Below are positions 14,501-44,066 of a DNA stretch of 64,000 bases, one piece after another; position 1 is the first letter of the stretch; every line of letters starts with the position of its first letter. The DNA lies in contig NC_086358.1 in NCBI RefSeq assembly GCF_036324505.1, forward strand, positions 4,158,768-4,222,767, written 5' to 3'. Source of the DNA: Eleginops maclovinus (Eukaryota > Chordata > Actinopteri > Perciformes > Eleginopidae). The notes below the pieces were generated by a model. That model worked only from the letters and a program-made list of their open reading frames with translations. It ran no database searches and was not told the origin of the DNA. Made by a program: the position numbers and the translations under genes.

Positions 14501-15924
14501 TCTCCCGCTCTCTTTTTGGGACATTTACTTTGACCTCTAAGTCGTTTTCCCCTTCACTGTCAGTGACGTAATACCCCGGACCACCAGAGTTGGGCTTCTG
14601 GTATTTCACTCTGGCTTTGGGACTACATACCTACCGTATACTTTATGTAGGAATAATTACATGTCAAAGGATTTTTATTGAAAGTGCTTAACGCTGCTCA
14701 GTCTAGATACTGCACACTGTCAGCCCGTTCTCAATATCATGTCTCCAAATACAGCAGCTTGTACAGTCGCCTTAGTTTTTAACCTTTGACATGGCCTTTA
14801 TTATGGCGGGATTTAAGTCAAACGTATTGGGAGCGATAAAGTTCATGGAAACAACCTGACTGATTTTAACCAGCTATAATCTTTTTCTAAAGTTCTTATG
14901 GTCGTCGTGTTTACTTAAACCTCCATATAAATTAACCGAGCTGTCTCCTGTAAATGTAAAGTTTTACAGTGTAAGCCTATCTATGTAACAGTGCTATAGT
15001 CTGAGGCATTGGGCCACTTGCCAAGCATATTCGACAAGTTGGAAAAACGTGTTGCCAGTGTTGAGTTTAGAAGGACACTGAAAATTGACAAGAACAGTCG
15101 TAAAGATGGTCGTAAAAAAACGAGTGGCTCGAAAGCAAATTCATCTTCAAAAGATCATTGGGGAAATTTCCCTCCTTGTTTATTTCAATAAAAACTGATA
15201 TATGTGTAAATGTGGACTCATTCAGGAGTAAGTGCCAATGCAGGCCTGATATTAACAACATGGTCCCTGTGTAATTGATTTCCTTTAGACCATGACTCCT
15301 CCAGTGTGTCAGACTTATTAACCACGGCGAGCTGCAGCCCGGAGAGTAGCTGCTCTGAATGCAATGGCATGTCAAGTCGGGCAGAGATACATTTGTGTAG
15401 TAAAAAGATATATTAACTCAGACACACATGCATGCATGGACGGTTACATCCTTGTAATTGTGGCTCCGTCAATATCATATTACCTGTTCCTTTAGCTGCC
15501 TATTGATCAGGCTTGCAGCGGCTGTTCGTGTGCTGGTTACGATGTGCTCTATTACCTGTGTGTCAGTGTCAGCCTCTCAGATCAGGGGGGTTGGATTGGG
15601 AGGGCTCTGTGTGGGGGGAGTATGGTTTGTCCAGGCTTCACATTCATCTCTGGGAACTCTTTGGTACAGATGGACACCGTATGGCACATGGAGAATGTTA
15701 TGGTGGCCTGCAAAGCAAAGTATGGATTAGGTTTTGACTGGTTTGGATTTATTGCACTAAAAAGGATGGTTTTCTATTGATGGTGTCATTCAATTCCAAC
15801 AATTATTTAATGTGACTGACCATTACAATATCCAAAACAGGGCACATCATCGCAGTGATATTGTCCCTTCCCTGACATGTGCAGTGTTGCATGATATAAA
15901 ATGAAGTAAACTACAGGGCGATAC
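11541..15924. other. Intergenic, no gene seen
   Basis: 4.4 kb without a convincing exon. There is a purine-rich patch around 12180-12320 (gagagagagg and similar words). Frames at 11907-12188, 13244-13534 and 15458-15780 overlap each other in several phases, which argues against coding. Confidence 0.45.
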
Positions 15925-16125
15925 CTCACAGACATGCTAATAGCTCTGTAATCCCGCTTAGACACAGCATTGCTTTAAACGAAATGCTAAGGTCAGTACG
16001 CTAACATGCTAACAATAACATTTGACAGTTTACGTCTAAATTTCAATTGTTAGCATGATAGCATTTGTGAATTTACACAAAGTATAGCTGAAGTGAAAGT
16101 CTGGAGATCACCAAAGCCACCAACG
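15925..16125. repeat. Diverged repeat, copy A of a local pair
   Basis: It shares with 16470-16645 the words 'atgctaacaataaca', cagtt(t/c)ac, 'ttgttagca', 'agcatttgtgaat', and 'gaagt...agatcac(c/t)aaagccacc' in the same order and orientation. It resembles a common fish element rich in 'gctaacatgctaac'. Confidence 0.65.
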
Positions 16126-16184
16126 TTTTTGTGATTTATCCCATAACACAAATTAATAAATAAACTAGAAAGCACAACCTAGAT

Positions 16185-16430
16185 AGATCTATAGAATTAC
16201 TTTATTGATCCCAGTTTGAGAAATGTTTTCGTTGCAGCAGCATACAAACAAGGGAATGTAAGTACGATAAAATAAAATGAATAGCATTTAAAAAGAAAGT
16301 AAAAAATATACATTTGGGACAAAAAATGTACAGAAAATATAAACAAAAACAAAGTATAAAGCAGGATATTATATGTAGAATAAGTGTGAAAGGTGTGGAA
16401 TATTAAATACAATAAATATAGAATGTACAG
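16185..16430. repeat. Probable LINE 3'-end fragment
   Basis: It begins with 'gatagatctatagaattact' followed by 'ttattgatcccagtttgaga', a signature common at the ends of fish non-LTR retrotransposons, and continues as A-rich sequence. It lies between copies A and B of the diverged repeat. Family assignment is from memory only. Confidence 0.5.
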
Positions 16431-16469
16431 TGTGGTTTAAATCCAGTTATCACAGTGAAGCTATGGAGC

Positions 16470-16645
16470 ACAGACACCTGACATGCATGCTAGTAGCTGT
16501 GGCTGTTTTGAAGCTAAATGCTAACAATAACAATAGACAGTTCACCCTACATTTCGATTGTTAGCAAGCTAGCATTTGTGAATGCACACAAAGAAGAGCA
16601 GGAGTGGAAGTTTGAAGATCACTAAAGCCACCAAATTCATTGGTA
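16470..16645. repeat. Diverged repeat, copy B of a local pair
   Basis: Second copy of the element at 15925-16125, in the same orientation and separated from it by the LINE-like fragment. Many point differences show that the duplication or the two insertions are old. Confidence 0.65.
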
Positions 16646-19047
16646 GTCATTCTACAAGGACCTTGAATGTCTGTATGACATTTCCTAGCAATGCATTATA
16701 GCTGATCGACTGACTGTCATTAGCATCCCAAGAGCTATGATGCTAGCATGGCTTAAAAACTACTACATTTGTGATAGTGTCAGGGCACTATTCATATTAA
16801 AATAAGTATTCCAACACCCAAATAAAATGGTTAAAAGACCTCACGGTGCACTAGATAGCAAGGGAGTAACCTTGGACATAGTCTGGAACAACGTGCGGTC
16901 ATTATGTTGGACCAACAACGCCAAATTCCTATTTTAGATCCCATCCTGACAGAATAGGGACTTCCTGTCTGCTTTCCCGAGGCAAAACAAGGAGCATAAA
17001 TTCATAATCACCATCATTATTTGTGAAGAATGACAGTGACTTGCCAATATCAGGTTTCTATTAAAAGGTTTTAGTCTGGTATTTCACTCTGTCCTTGTAT
17101 AGCCTAGTTGAGTCTGTTTCTAGGCCAGACATTCAATTTATAACATATCTTTTAGTATCAAAATTAACCTTTATTATGGAATTTGTGCAGCTGTAATGCT
17201 TGGTGTTTGGGCCAACTGACGAATCAGATGCCGGAGTCGACCATTAGTAATATCAGAGCAGTCATTTCATATAATTAAAGATTAATGATCAGAATTTATG
17301 ATGGTCTTTCCAACCTCTCATTATCTGCAAAGTGTTACGTAAGGTTATTTGGATTAATGGCAGTAATAATGGCTATGTAATTTATCTCTATGTCAATTTT
17401 TGGTTTGTTTTATCCTTCAAACCAACGGATGTCAGGCTGACAGAGTGACAAAAATAACAAAAACCATCGTCTACAGCCGTTACAGCAAGAAAACAATATG
17501 ATAGATGAGTGTATTGATGACAAATTAGGACTTTATTGTCAGTACATTGATATTTTATATGTTTATTGTGAATGATAACCACATCTGTCTGTAGTTATTG
17601 GTGGTCTTCTCATCGTGTGTGTTTCTTATTGTGAAGGGAAAGATGGAAAATGTGTGTGGCCAATGATTTCTATTTTTCTTGGGACTTCGTGTCTCATTTC
17701 TCTCTCCGGTGATGAAGGCCTGACCTGGACATTGAACTCTTTCCCTCTTTCTCCCTTCCCGTCTAATGGCCCTCATCCATTCTTTCTTATTCACCCTTAC
17801 TCGTCTCTTTCTATCTCTATATCTTCCTCTGCTCTACAGTGAAACTAGTCTGTAAATCTGACGCTGGTGTGTGTCTGCGTTTGTGTTTTTTTCTCGTGTG
17901 TGTGACAGGCCTCTTATTGAACACTGACCATAAATCTCTGACCTCCTTGCAGCCTCTGAGTAAAGCGCCCTGATATTAAATAATGAGACTCGGGGAGGTG
18001 ATCTGGTCCCCTGTCAGGCCCCTGAGGGGATGTGATGTGATATTGTTCCCATCTCTGGCTCCAAAGTTGGAATTAACTGCAGCCTGGCTCCCAGCAGAAC
18101 ACAGGAAGAGGACACTGCCTCCAATGTGCTCGGGTAATCGCTGGAGATAATAAAGCTTGATGATCTTTTTTCTCATACCAACGGATAATATTTGCTCAGA
18201 GAGAGAGCTACTGACGTTCTCTGTGAACACAGTGAGTCAGCACGACTAAGCCTACACTACAGGACCAGTATGTTTGTTTTTTAAAGGAAAATATTGCTTA
18301 AAGGCTATGTTTTTATAACATTGAAAATAAGACACATGCAAAAGAAAATGGATATAAAGTGAAATTAAGGGCTGAACAAAAGTATGTATTTTAAAAGAAA
18401 GTGATTTAGTGATGTAGTGTCTTCAATTTGTCAGTTCTGGGGCTCAATAGAAAAGCCTTTGAAATAGCAATTAAATACAACAAAAAGAAGGAAATAAACT
18501 CATGAAGTTGTTAAAAATATATGACTTAAATATAATGAATTAAAACTGTAAATTAATTAATATATTGAAAAATGTAAGTATTATGAATGGATTTCCTAAT
18601 TTATTTTTGTCAGGTGTGAGCCTCTAATTATAATGTATTTTAAATATATGTGCATTATTATTATTATAATTATAATAATACAATTCAATGATCATGATGT
18701 ATGTAATCTGATAAATGTGAATCCTAATGAATTTAGAAGAAATGAACAACAGAAACAGCACCAACATACTTTCCTTCGAGCAGGAATTTTAACTTTTCCT
18801 CTGTGAAGCAGTTTCTTCGAGCCGCTGAAAGACGATCTGGTCCTTGAGGACATTCTCCGTATCCTCAGCGGGAACGAGAGGAAACTCCATCTGACCAGAG
18901 AGAGCCTTCAGAGCGGAGAGCTGACTCCCCAGACATCTGTTACGTGGAGCGGCATCTAATTTACCTTTTGGAGCAGAGGGGAAAACAAAGGACAGGAGGC
19001 GAAGGGAAGTATGGGGTTGGGAAATGGGAAATAGAGGTCTTGCATAC

Positions 19048-19050
<3 letters not shown>
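16646..19050. other. Intergenic, no gene seen
   Basis: Ordinary AT-rich intergenic DNA, very AT-rich at 18480-18740 with TTATTA and TAATAA runs. No exon-like open frame. Confidence 0.45.

Positions 19051-19145
<95 letters not shown>
19051..19145. repeat. (GT)n microsatellite, 95 bp
   Basis: Uninterrupted GT array. Flanking frames that run into it are artefacts. Confidence 0.98.
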
Positions 19146-19146
<1 letters not shown>

Positions 19147-19524
19147 TACAAGTTGTGTTCAGCAGGATAACTTTCTCGTACTAACAACACTTTTATATAT
19201 TTTTAAGCCTGATTGCCAGAAATAGAAAGCCAACGTTAGGCTATAAAATAACTACATCACAGTCACGATTTCATGTCGCCACGCTAAGCTAAAGGTGGCT
19301 AAAGGTTCGCTGTTTTTTAAGAAATAAAGTGGTAAAATGCTCACTCATTTACTGGTTTTAGGACATGCTGTATTCCTCTACCAATCTATTGAAATAATCC
19401 TTTAAGTGTGCACAGAAAGTAAAGAAAAACCTGGTATCAGAAAATCCAAAGCAGAGCCCACACACTTCTAATTACAGTAAAGACACACAACTGAAATGAG
19501 TACTTGGCACCATGGGTAAACTTG

Positions 19525-19638
<114 letters not shown>

Positions 19639-19765
19639 TGACTAAAACACAGCCTCCCATGCAAAGTAAACTACAGGGAGCAGAGTCAGGCTGCAGAAAC
19701 AGCTGTGTAACGGCACGTCCTTCACATGGGGTTACACAGTGACACAGCAGGCTAATGAACACACT

Positions 19766-19788
19766 GGGGGGGGGGGGGGGGGGGGGGG
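19766..19788. repeat. Poly(G) run, 23 bases
   Basis: Twenty-three consecutive G residues on the plus strand, 130 bases past the TG array. Long G homopolymers are rare compared with A/T runs and can form quadruplexes; the exact length may be affected by sequencing error. Confidence 0.9.
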
Positions 19789-19992
19789 TTGTTTAGGCAA
19801 AAGTGTCATAAATTATTCTGGTAAAAAAATAAATGTTAATGGCATTTTCCAAATTAATTTACATGAGCCAAAAATGTAATTAAAATAAGTGTTTCTTAGT
19901 AAAAAGAAGCTTTAGTATATATTTAAAATGTCCTTCATTTTTACACTTTTGTTTTAAGGTATAAGCTTTCTAGCTGTCCATGTAAAGCTGAA

Positions 19993-20013
19993 TTAGGGTT
20001 AGGGTTAGGGTTA
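19993..20013 (+). repeat. Short interstitial telomeric motif (TTAGGG)3
   Basis: Three perfect TTAGGG units followed by TTA. The array is too short to be a telomere; it is an interstitial trace or chance expansion. Confidence 0.9.
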
Positions 20014-21254
20014 AAGCATAACCAATTTTGTTTTTTTATGCTCCATTTAAAGAGGTGAAAAGGCTTACAATAAGAATAGTTTTGTTCATAATCACTAAAG
20101 CAAAGATGTGTTAAAATGTGAGGAAGTTGTGTTGCTTCAATCCCTTTCATTTCCCACAATAATTCAAGAACAAATCATTAATAATTAATAGCGGTAGATC
20201 ATTATCAAAAATAACTGCACATTCCCAGTAGGACTAATATCCCTCCCCTTAGAATTTGACTGTTGCATGCACTTTAAGGGTCAAAGGTCATCCATAGATA
20301 CTCACTGTGGGGTCAGCTTCATTAGGTGTTAATGACCCTCCCTGAGGACAAGTTGTCAGCTGTGCTTTTCTACCTCCATCCTATAACCTCAGCTTCTCTT
20401 TCATAATAAAAACCTCCTCCCCGAGATCTCCCTCTTCCTCCTCTTCCTCTGGCTCTTCCTCCTCTTCCTCTGTCTCCTTCGTTTTTCTAAGACGATTAAA
20501 TGACTGAACCACCAAACATCTTGGATCCGAAACAACACGAAACCTCATTGAACTGGCTCTGCTGAACATATGGTGGAATCAATGAGAGGGCCCATTCATT
20601 AACCAAACTGTCATCAGGAGGCCGTTAAAGATGGAAAAATAGCATAAAGGAGCGTGTAACACAGACCTTTGGATGTACTCTCCGTGATTTTGTAATTAAT
20701 GTATGTTGCATGTCTTTGTTCCTCCCTTGATCTGATAATTAGAGGGGAAACACGGGTGCAAATTCTCGCCGCTTCACTGCAGGAATGCGGATCTTGCAGC
20801 CAGGAACCGAGTGTTTTCTCCTAATTTGAAGGTAGCTTGTCGAAGTGGAAAAGGCCTCATATTAAACCAATCACAGGCTGTTTGATTTGGCATCCATTCA
20901 GGCAGTTATGATACACAGACAACTGCCAGACTGAGAGTTTTAAGGACACCTTTTTGATGTTTAAGGCTTTGATTCCAGAGTTGACCGAGTTCTTGTTAGC
21001 GGGGAATGGGGTTCAAAAGTCCTCGTTTCTCTGAAGAACTGGCCTCTTGTTCAATGCATTTTCTGCCAGTCCAATCCCCAAAGAGCCGTGTTTAAAAATG
21101 TAGAGCACATCTCAAAAAAGAGTAGATATGTTAAGACCTAACTTTATGTCCCCGGGTCTTCAAAGAGGAATAAATGAAGAGCTGAAGTTCGTGTCTCATC
21201 TTTTCCTTGTTCATATTGTAGTCACGTTTCATCTCTGTGGTCCTTTTGCACCTA
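20014..21254. other. Intergenic with a polypyrimidine tract
   Basis: No gene seen. At about 20424-20484 the plus strand is almost pure pyrimidine (repeated cctcttcctc), which yields an artefactual glutamate-rich frame on the minus strand. Confidence 0.5.
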
Positions 21255-21645
21255 TTTGAATATCATTGCTGTCTCTTTATGGAAATTCTGCGTCTCTTTG
21301 TGCTGGTTTTTCATTTTTTTGTTGTAGTTTTGTGTGTCTCTTTGGTCGTTTGGCCTCTCCATGGTATTTTCTGACTCTTCGTAGGCATTTTGTGCCTCTT
21401 AGGGGTCTTTTTGAAATTGCTTTTGGTGTCTTTTTGGTTGTTTTTGGTCGCTGTGGTCTATTCACATCTCATTAAAGTATCAATGCATCTGTTTTTGGTC
21501 AGTTTTGATCTCTTTTCAGTTTATTTGCGTCTCTTTTTGATTATTTTGCATCGTATGAAGTCTCTTTGTGATCGTTTGGGATCTTCTTTATCTATAGTTC
21601 ATAGTCATTTTAGTCTCTTGTAGTCTTTGTGAGTCTTTGAGGTCC
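21255..21645. repeat. Degenerate 'gtctctttgt' tandem repeat
   Basis: Short loosely conserved units built on gtctctttgt / ggtcgttttg recur across 390 bases (for example 'gcgtctctttgtgctggttt' near 21289 and 'gaagtctctttgtgatcgtt' near 21557). The same family appears in the opposite orientation at 63690-64000. Both frames overlapping it (21266-21475 plus, 21277-21465 minus) are repeat by-products. Confidence 0.7.
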
Positions 21646-24600
21646 AGACTTTTGAACTGGAACTGTTTTCAATTCATGCATAGGTTCTGGTCCAGGCCCA
21701 TTTACTGTAAGTAATCTATCTGTATCACCAACAAGCCAACTGCCTATCACTTCCCTACTCCTTCTGCATATTTTGATGTTAGCCTCTTAGCCAAGAGTCC
21801 CTCCTGAGACAGAGACGTAACAATTATCTGAGAATTGTTTCAGCCTGTGGTCGGTCCTGAACATCCAGTGTCCGATGGTGTATCCTGAGAAACATCCTTT
21901 GGTTTTTGGCAACTAAACATTGGAACTGGATATTAAACGCTTAGCTCTGAAGATTTCCCCAAAAATCTGCAAAGTGTCAGACAAAAATGTTTGGTGCAAG
22001 TTAATGAAGGATCTTTTTAGAGTTAAGGTGTCAAACTCAGGTATGTCAGGCTGACGGCAGACTTTCCTCTCTCCTCCCACTTCCAGACTTTGAAGTCAAA
22101 GGGCAACAGATGACTCCTCTATCAAATGACGACCAGGCACACCCCACCCACAAAGAAATCCCTCTGGTGAGGAGTTGTTTTATTAAATACACGCTTCTTT
22201 CAAGATATGTTACATTGAGTGATCTAAATTACACATTGATATATTATTTTGTTGCTGATTGAAATCCCTTCATAGTCAAACTCAGCCGCAATTTGGCAAA
22301 ACGTAAGGGGATCATTCATAATCATGTCAAACAAAGGGTTCCTCCCTGAGCAATTTCCCCTTTAATGACCAATACAGCTCTATCAGTCACTGTAAATGAG
22401 TCCATTACACAGAGATCGTAATCACTTTCCCCTCATTGGTCTGAGAATAACCCTGTGCATATGAGGGGTCAAATGACTATAGATGACCCTAGGTGGTGGA
22501 AGGCACTTTGAACTCTGACCTCTGGGCCACAGGGCTGATCCTGACCTCCACAAGAGAAGAGCCGGTCCTGAAGCAGTGACCAGTTGCTCGAGTCACTTCA
22601 GGAGAGAGAGAGTGGAGTACGGACAGTGGACTTTAAAACAAACACCGGCAAAGCCAAAACATTAAGCCGTGCTTTGCTGTGGGAACAAAACAGGCCTGCA
22701 TTTGAGTGCTAGTTCACTTGGAGTAAAACAGTTGCAGGATTTGGCGAATTAAACTATGAATAGTTTAATTATTTTTATATATATCATGTTTTCTTTTACC
22801 AAATTATGTCTTGTCCTTGCACAAGGTATATTGGATTAAAGAAAATATTAGCAATATGTCAAATTAATACCTGTTTGTTTTGTTTTACTACAAATATATT
22901 TATGTATATCCATAACAACACTGTCTATCTTCCCCTGAGATCTTTGGCCTGATTTCTCCATTGTTTCCATCTCCATCATCACTTTCCAACCTACCAAATG
23001 TAACAGATTGTTGTCATCACAGATTGCATTTAAATCAATGAAAACCTGGTATTTTTGTGAGTTTTATACCAATGAATGTTTGCTTTAAATTGCTCTGAAC
23101 CATCCGATGAGCGATAATACATTATTATGACATATCAGAATTACCATGAAAGGGACATTGATGGTTTCCGGACATGCATCTTTTAATGATGATGATTGCT
23201 TTTTCAGAACTGATGGTCAGATTTGACCAAATTAAATAAGGCTTATCATGCCAGTACACACACAAGGTACTGGGGTAGGCTGTTTGACTGATGGGCAAGT
23301 GTTGTTCACTTCCCCCTGTCCTCCAGCTGTTCCATGCCTGATTGCACCCATGCAGTGCCCTTAAAGCAGGCAGGCAAATGGTTGGGCAGTCCTCAAGCAG
23401 CCATTCCCTCGCCCGCCCGACTGAGGACACTTGACCTCCTCCACAGGGGTCACTAGTCACTTTCATCACGGGTGTAAAGATCTGAAGGGGTGACATTCGC
23501 CCATCCATCCCAATATCCGGGTTTGGTTTAATCCATGCGGGTTTGGGTCCTCAGTGGAGCCAGACGCTCACATGGACCATTGACAGGGAGGTCATTGTGT
23601 GAGCGACTGAGAAATGTATCAGGAATGGAGACTTTCTGGATAAAGGCCCGTTCTGCAGACCTGCAGCTGAACCAGCCTGTTTGCATATCAATACCTTCAG
23701 GCCTGAATAACTTCAGTCAGCTGATGAATGAGAGATTTTCTGCTATCTCAAGTCCCAGGGCTCTTTGGTGCAGAGAGAGACATAAAGGACACTTTTCACC
23801 AGGGGGAAACTCGACGACATAGCTGGCCGGTTCCCTTTACGCACTCCTCCGACATGAATGGGGTTGTGTGACTCGAAGGTATTTTATAACTGGAGAGAAT
23901 GCTGGGTGGAAAATCAACACCACCCACCTGTTTACTCCTAGAAAACTTTAGTAAGTATGAACCAAGATAACAGATCATTGACTTAACTATATTCTGAATT
24001 AGTCGTTGGATTTGTAAGTGACTTTTTTGACCTAAAATATATTGATATTGTAGGTTTTTTTAACCGGTTTTAAGTTATTTTGCTCTTTGGAGAACAAAAA
24101 ACACAGAAGATACAAAGCAGCATTCGTTTCGAGCGGTATTCATAGACACCTGGCAAATATTCAATTCCAATTTTCGTCAAAACTAGAGAGCTAAATAAAA
24201 TAAAAATGAAAATGAGGGAAATGCAATAAACGAAAGAATGCTATAAAGTGTGTAGTTCAAATAGGAAATGAGAGTTGGGTAATAATAATTAATAGTCATG
24301 CATTAAAAAACTTTGCTAAACATTGCTGATTTGTCCTTAAATGAAATATGAACTTCAACATCTGCATGAATAAGAAAGTAGATGGATTGAACATGGAAAG
24401 ATTAAAGTCATTTACTGGTCCTGCGTGTGTGCTCCCTTGTGTATTTGTGTTCAGGTCCTGCATCGATTGCAGATGTATGGAGGACACATCAGGTGTTAAA
24501 TAATATTTTACAAATGTGTAATAGCGGCCAATGCTCGACCCCTGAGTTAAATCAAAGTGACAGTGGGACATGCTAGGTATAAGCACATATCCCTGCAGCC

Positions 24601-25039
24601 CATAAACTAAACAGGCAGTTATTGATCTGGACCACCTTCCTTCAGTGGAGGTCCCAGAGGTTGAGAATGCAATATTAATGGATTAGTGTGTGTGTTTATC
24701 TGTGTGTGTGCATGTGTGTGAGAGCATGCATCCATAGCTCATGCAGGGCGACTCCATTAACCAGCGTGTTGCTAGCAGTCAGCAGTTCATGGCGGGCAGG
24801 CTCACAGGTCAAGGGGGAACGAAGAGGTCAAAGATTGTCCATTCCCAAAAGGTCTCCAATCACCCCAGTGAATTGATTGCTTACACACCAGGAAAGCCAC
24901 TGTCCTGCTCAACTTCAAATTTAGCCCCTGCAGCCACATGACCCCTCATACCCCCACCCCACCCTGATCCGTCACTACAAACACCAACCAATGCAACTAG
25001 GAGGTGTTTGGGGACTGACTGACCACTCGTTGATGCTAA
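21646..25039. other. Intergenic, no gene seen
   Basis: 3.4 kb with no recognised exon. A 127-codon minus frame at 23125-23508 exists but has low-complexity stretches (GGG, IIII), no recognisable domain and an overlapping 95-codon plus frame immediately beside it. Confidence 0.45.
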
Positions 25040-25510
25040 AGGAATAGCTCCACATTTTCGGAAGTACGCATAGTGCTTTAGCCTGTTAGCTTAGCTCAGG
25101 ATGCATACTGAAAACAGGGGTTAGCTCTGATGAATGTAACACAGGTGTGCATTAAATAATGATTTAACTTTTCAATTATAGTGAGTTTTAAATGTGCTGA
25201 TAGGCAGATTTGATTATATTTGTATAAAAGTCATTAAGTCAAACTAGCCTGCTCAGCCCGTTTCCATTCCTAAGCTAAACTGCTGCTAGCTGTAGCTTCA
25301 TATTTAGCATAGGCTACTAACGTGACAACGGCTGTAGATACTCTTATCTACCTCTTAGCAAGAAACTGCAAACATGTATTTCACATTGAATTACTCAGTG
25401 GCGTATTTTATCACATTTGAACTGAGACGGGCTAACTTATTTCACCAGTTTTCAATCTTTATGCTAAGCTAAGCTAACTGGCTGCTGACTAGCCTCAATG
25501 GTAGATGTAA
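25040..25510. repeat. Dispersed 'gctaagct' teleost repeat (copy 2)
   Basis: It begins 'aaaggaatagctccacattt' and contains 'gcctgttagcttagctcagg', 'cctcttagcaagaaactgca' and 'atgctaagctaagctaactg' in the order I associate with a widespread fish element. It is partly alignable by eye with 33290-33600 (plus-strand words near 33540-33580) and 11270-11540. Confidence 0.55.
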
Positions 25511-26258
25511 ATAAAAATTGATATTAATTCAAACACTGAATTTCAAAAATGATTTAGTCGTTATTTTAGGACTTTCCTTTTAATTAACAAAGGCTAAACT
25601 ACAGCATTTGTTCGTGTTCATGTAAATAAAGGTCTGCATCACACAACAGTGATTATTTGCATTTTCCTCTTAATGACCCTTTGTGTGGTAGAGAGTCATC
25701 TGCTCAGCAGATGTATTTCAGATTCCCGGCAGCAGCAACATTATTTTGTTTGGATTAAATAAAAAGCGGATGGACAGAGCGCTTCTCAGAAATGCAGTGC
25801 AAAATGATCCCCAAAACACATGTTTAAGAATAAAAGTTTTAGTCAGAACTTCCAGCAGAATTTCAAATACAAAAGTCTCAGAGAAAACATCAGAACAATA
25901 GTTTGTCATCTTATAAATTACTTTAGAAATATACAGTTGCATGTTCTGTTTGTGGAGGTGAGTGTTGGATAAATGAAGTAGAAAACAATCACAGATGCTG
26001 GTTTCGTCTGCAGAGAACATTTTATACAAGCAGTGAAATGGCAACATAAATATCAGCAAATTTACAGCACATATTGGATTGCATTTTATATTTCTGGTAC
26101 TGTACCCACCATACTGTAGCCTTCAATTTAAATCAAGGACAGCTCAGAAAAAGAGTTTGCATTGAAAGAAAATAACTCCCTAAAACTGCATCAATCTAAA
26201 AATATGACGGAGGTGAACTGAACAATGCCGACATGATTCAATAATTCTGAATACCTTT
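25511..26258. other. Region downstream of hs3st6, no gene seen
   Basis: A 113-codon minus frame at 25718-26059 (rich in F, L and C) lies here without a recognisable domain. It may belong to a long hs3st6 3'UTR if a distal poly(A) site is used. Confidence 0.35.
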
Positions 26259-26264
26259 TTTATT
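26259..26264 (-). terminator. Candidate polyadenylation signal downstream of hs3st6
   Basis: AATAAA on the minus strand about 565 bases past the hs3st6 stop codon. A nearer AATAAA at 26642-26647 would cut through the small open frame at 26390-26710. Which one is used cannot be told from sequence. Confidence 0.35.
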
Positions 26265-26389
26265 TGATTGTGCATCGTTCAAAACCATTTTTTCTTACTG
26301 TCTATGTTTGTAGTTTTTTTTAGCAGAGCACCAATGGCTCTCTGGATGCTCCAATATGTCATTTTGTTCATCGTAGCTTTGCCAGGCCG

Positions 26390-26710
26390 TTAAGGCTCGT
26401 TACTCTTTTGCCATTTATATATTTTAGGCACATCTGTTGTTGGCACATTTCCGGAGTTGTTTTCAACATTGAGGCTGTTAAGTTTTTTGGAGAGCATTAA
26501 GAGCTTATCAAACTCCTGCTTCTCGGAGTGCCAAGTGCAAATATGATTTCCATCTGGCTTGTGCTTGTCAATTTGGGTCAGCAGCCACTGCTTCCCAAAA
26601 GCTTTGCTGTAGTGGTTTAAGGGATTGAAGCCCTCACAAACTTTATTAGCATTGCAGTTGTTAATCTTGAGAGGAAAATCATTTGTTATACTTTCAAAAA
26701 TAAAAGGCAT
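26390..26710 (-). CDS. Unassigned 106-codon open frame downstream of hs3st6
   Basis: ATG at 26710 (A at -3) leads to a TAA at 26390. The product starts MPFIFESITNDFPLKINNC, is hydrophilic and lysine/asparagine-rich, and contains HICTWHSEKQEFDKLLMLSK. It has no simple-sequence bias, no signal peptide and no membrane segment. It begins 119 bases after the hs3st6 stop on the same strand, so it could be a downstream frame in the hs3st6 3'UTR, an exon of another transcript, a gene remnant, or chance. I do not recognise a family. In AT-rich DNA a frame this long is uncommon but not rare. Confidence 0.25.
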   Translation of the reverse strand: MPFIFESITNDFPLKINNCNANKVCEGFNPLNHYSKAFGKQWLLTQIDKHKPDGNHICTWHSEKQEFDKLLMLSKKLNSLNVENNSGNVPTTDVPKIYKWQKSNEP

Positions 26711-26828
26711 ATTTTGCACAGTAAAAGCTTTGGTAACACATAGTCTTCAAGATATCCCTGTGTGGCTTTTTGGGTTGGCTGAACAAGAACGCTACTAACA
26801 GTTTCTAACAGCTTTGGAGAGCGGACGT

Positions 26829-44018
<17,190 letters not shown>

Positions 44019-44066
44019 GAGTCGCAATCCTGGGCATGAGGACACAACGCAGGAAACATGCCACAT

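Noticed and set aside
19993..20013. Telomere end or fusion point
   Set aside because: Only three TTAGGG units, in single-copy-looking DNA; too short to claim more than an interstitial motif.
20381..20569. Acidic EEEEE-rich small protein on the minus strand
   Set aside because: Translation of the polypyrimidine tract.
23125..23822. Minus 127-codon and plus 95-codon frames
   Set aside because: They abut on opposite strands, have low-complexity runs, no splice signals and no family resemblance.
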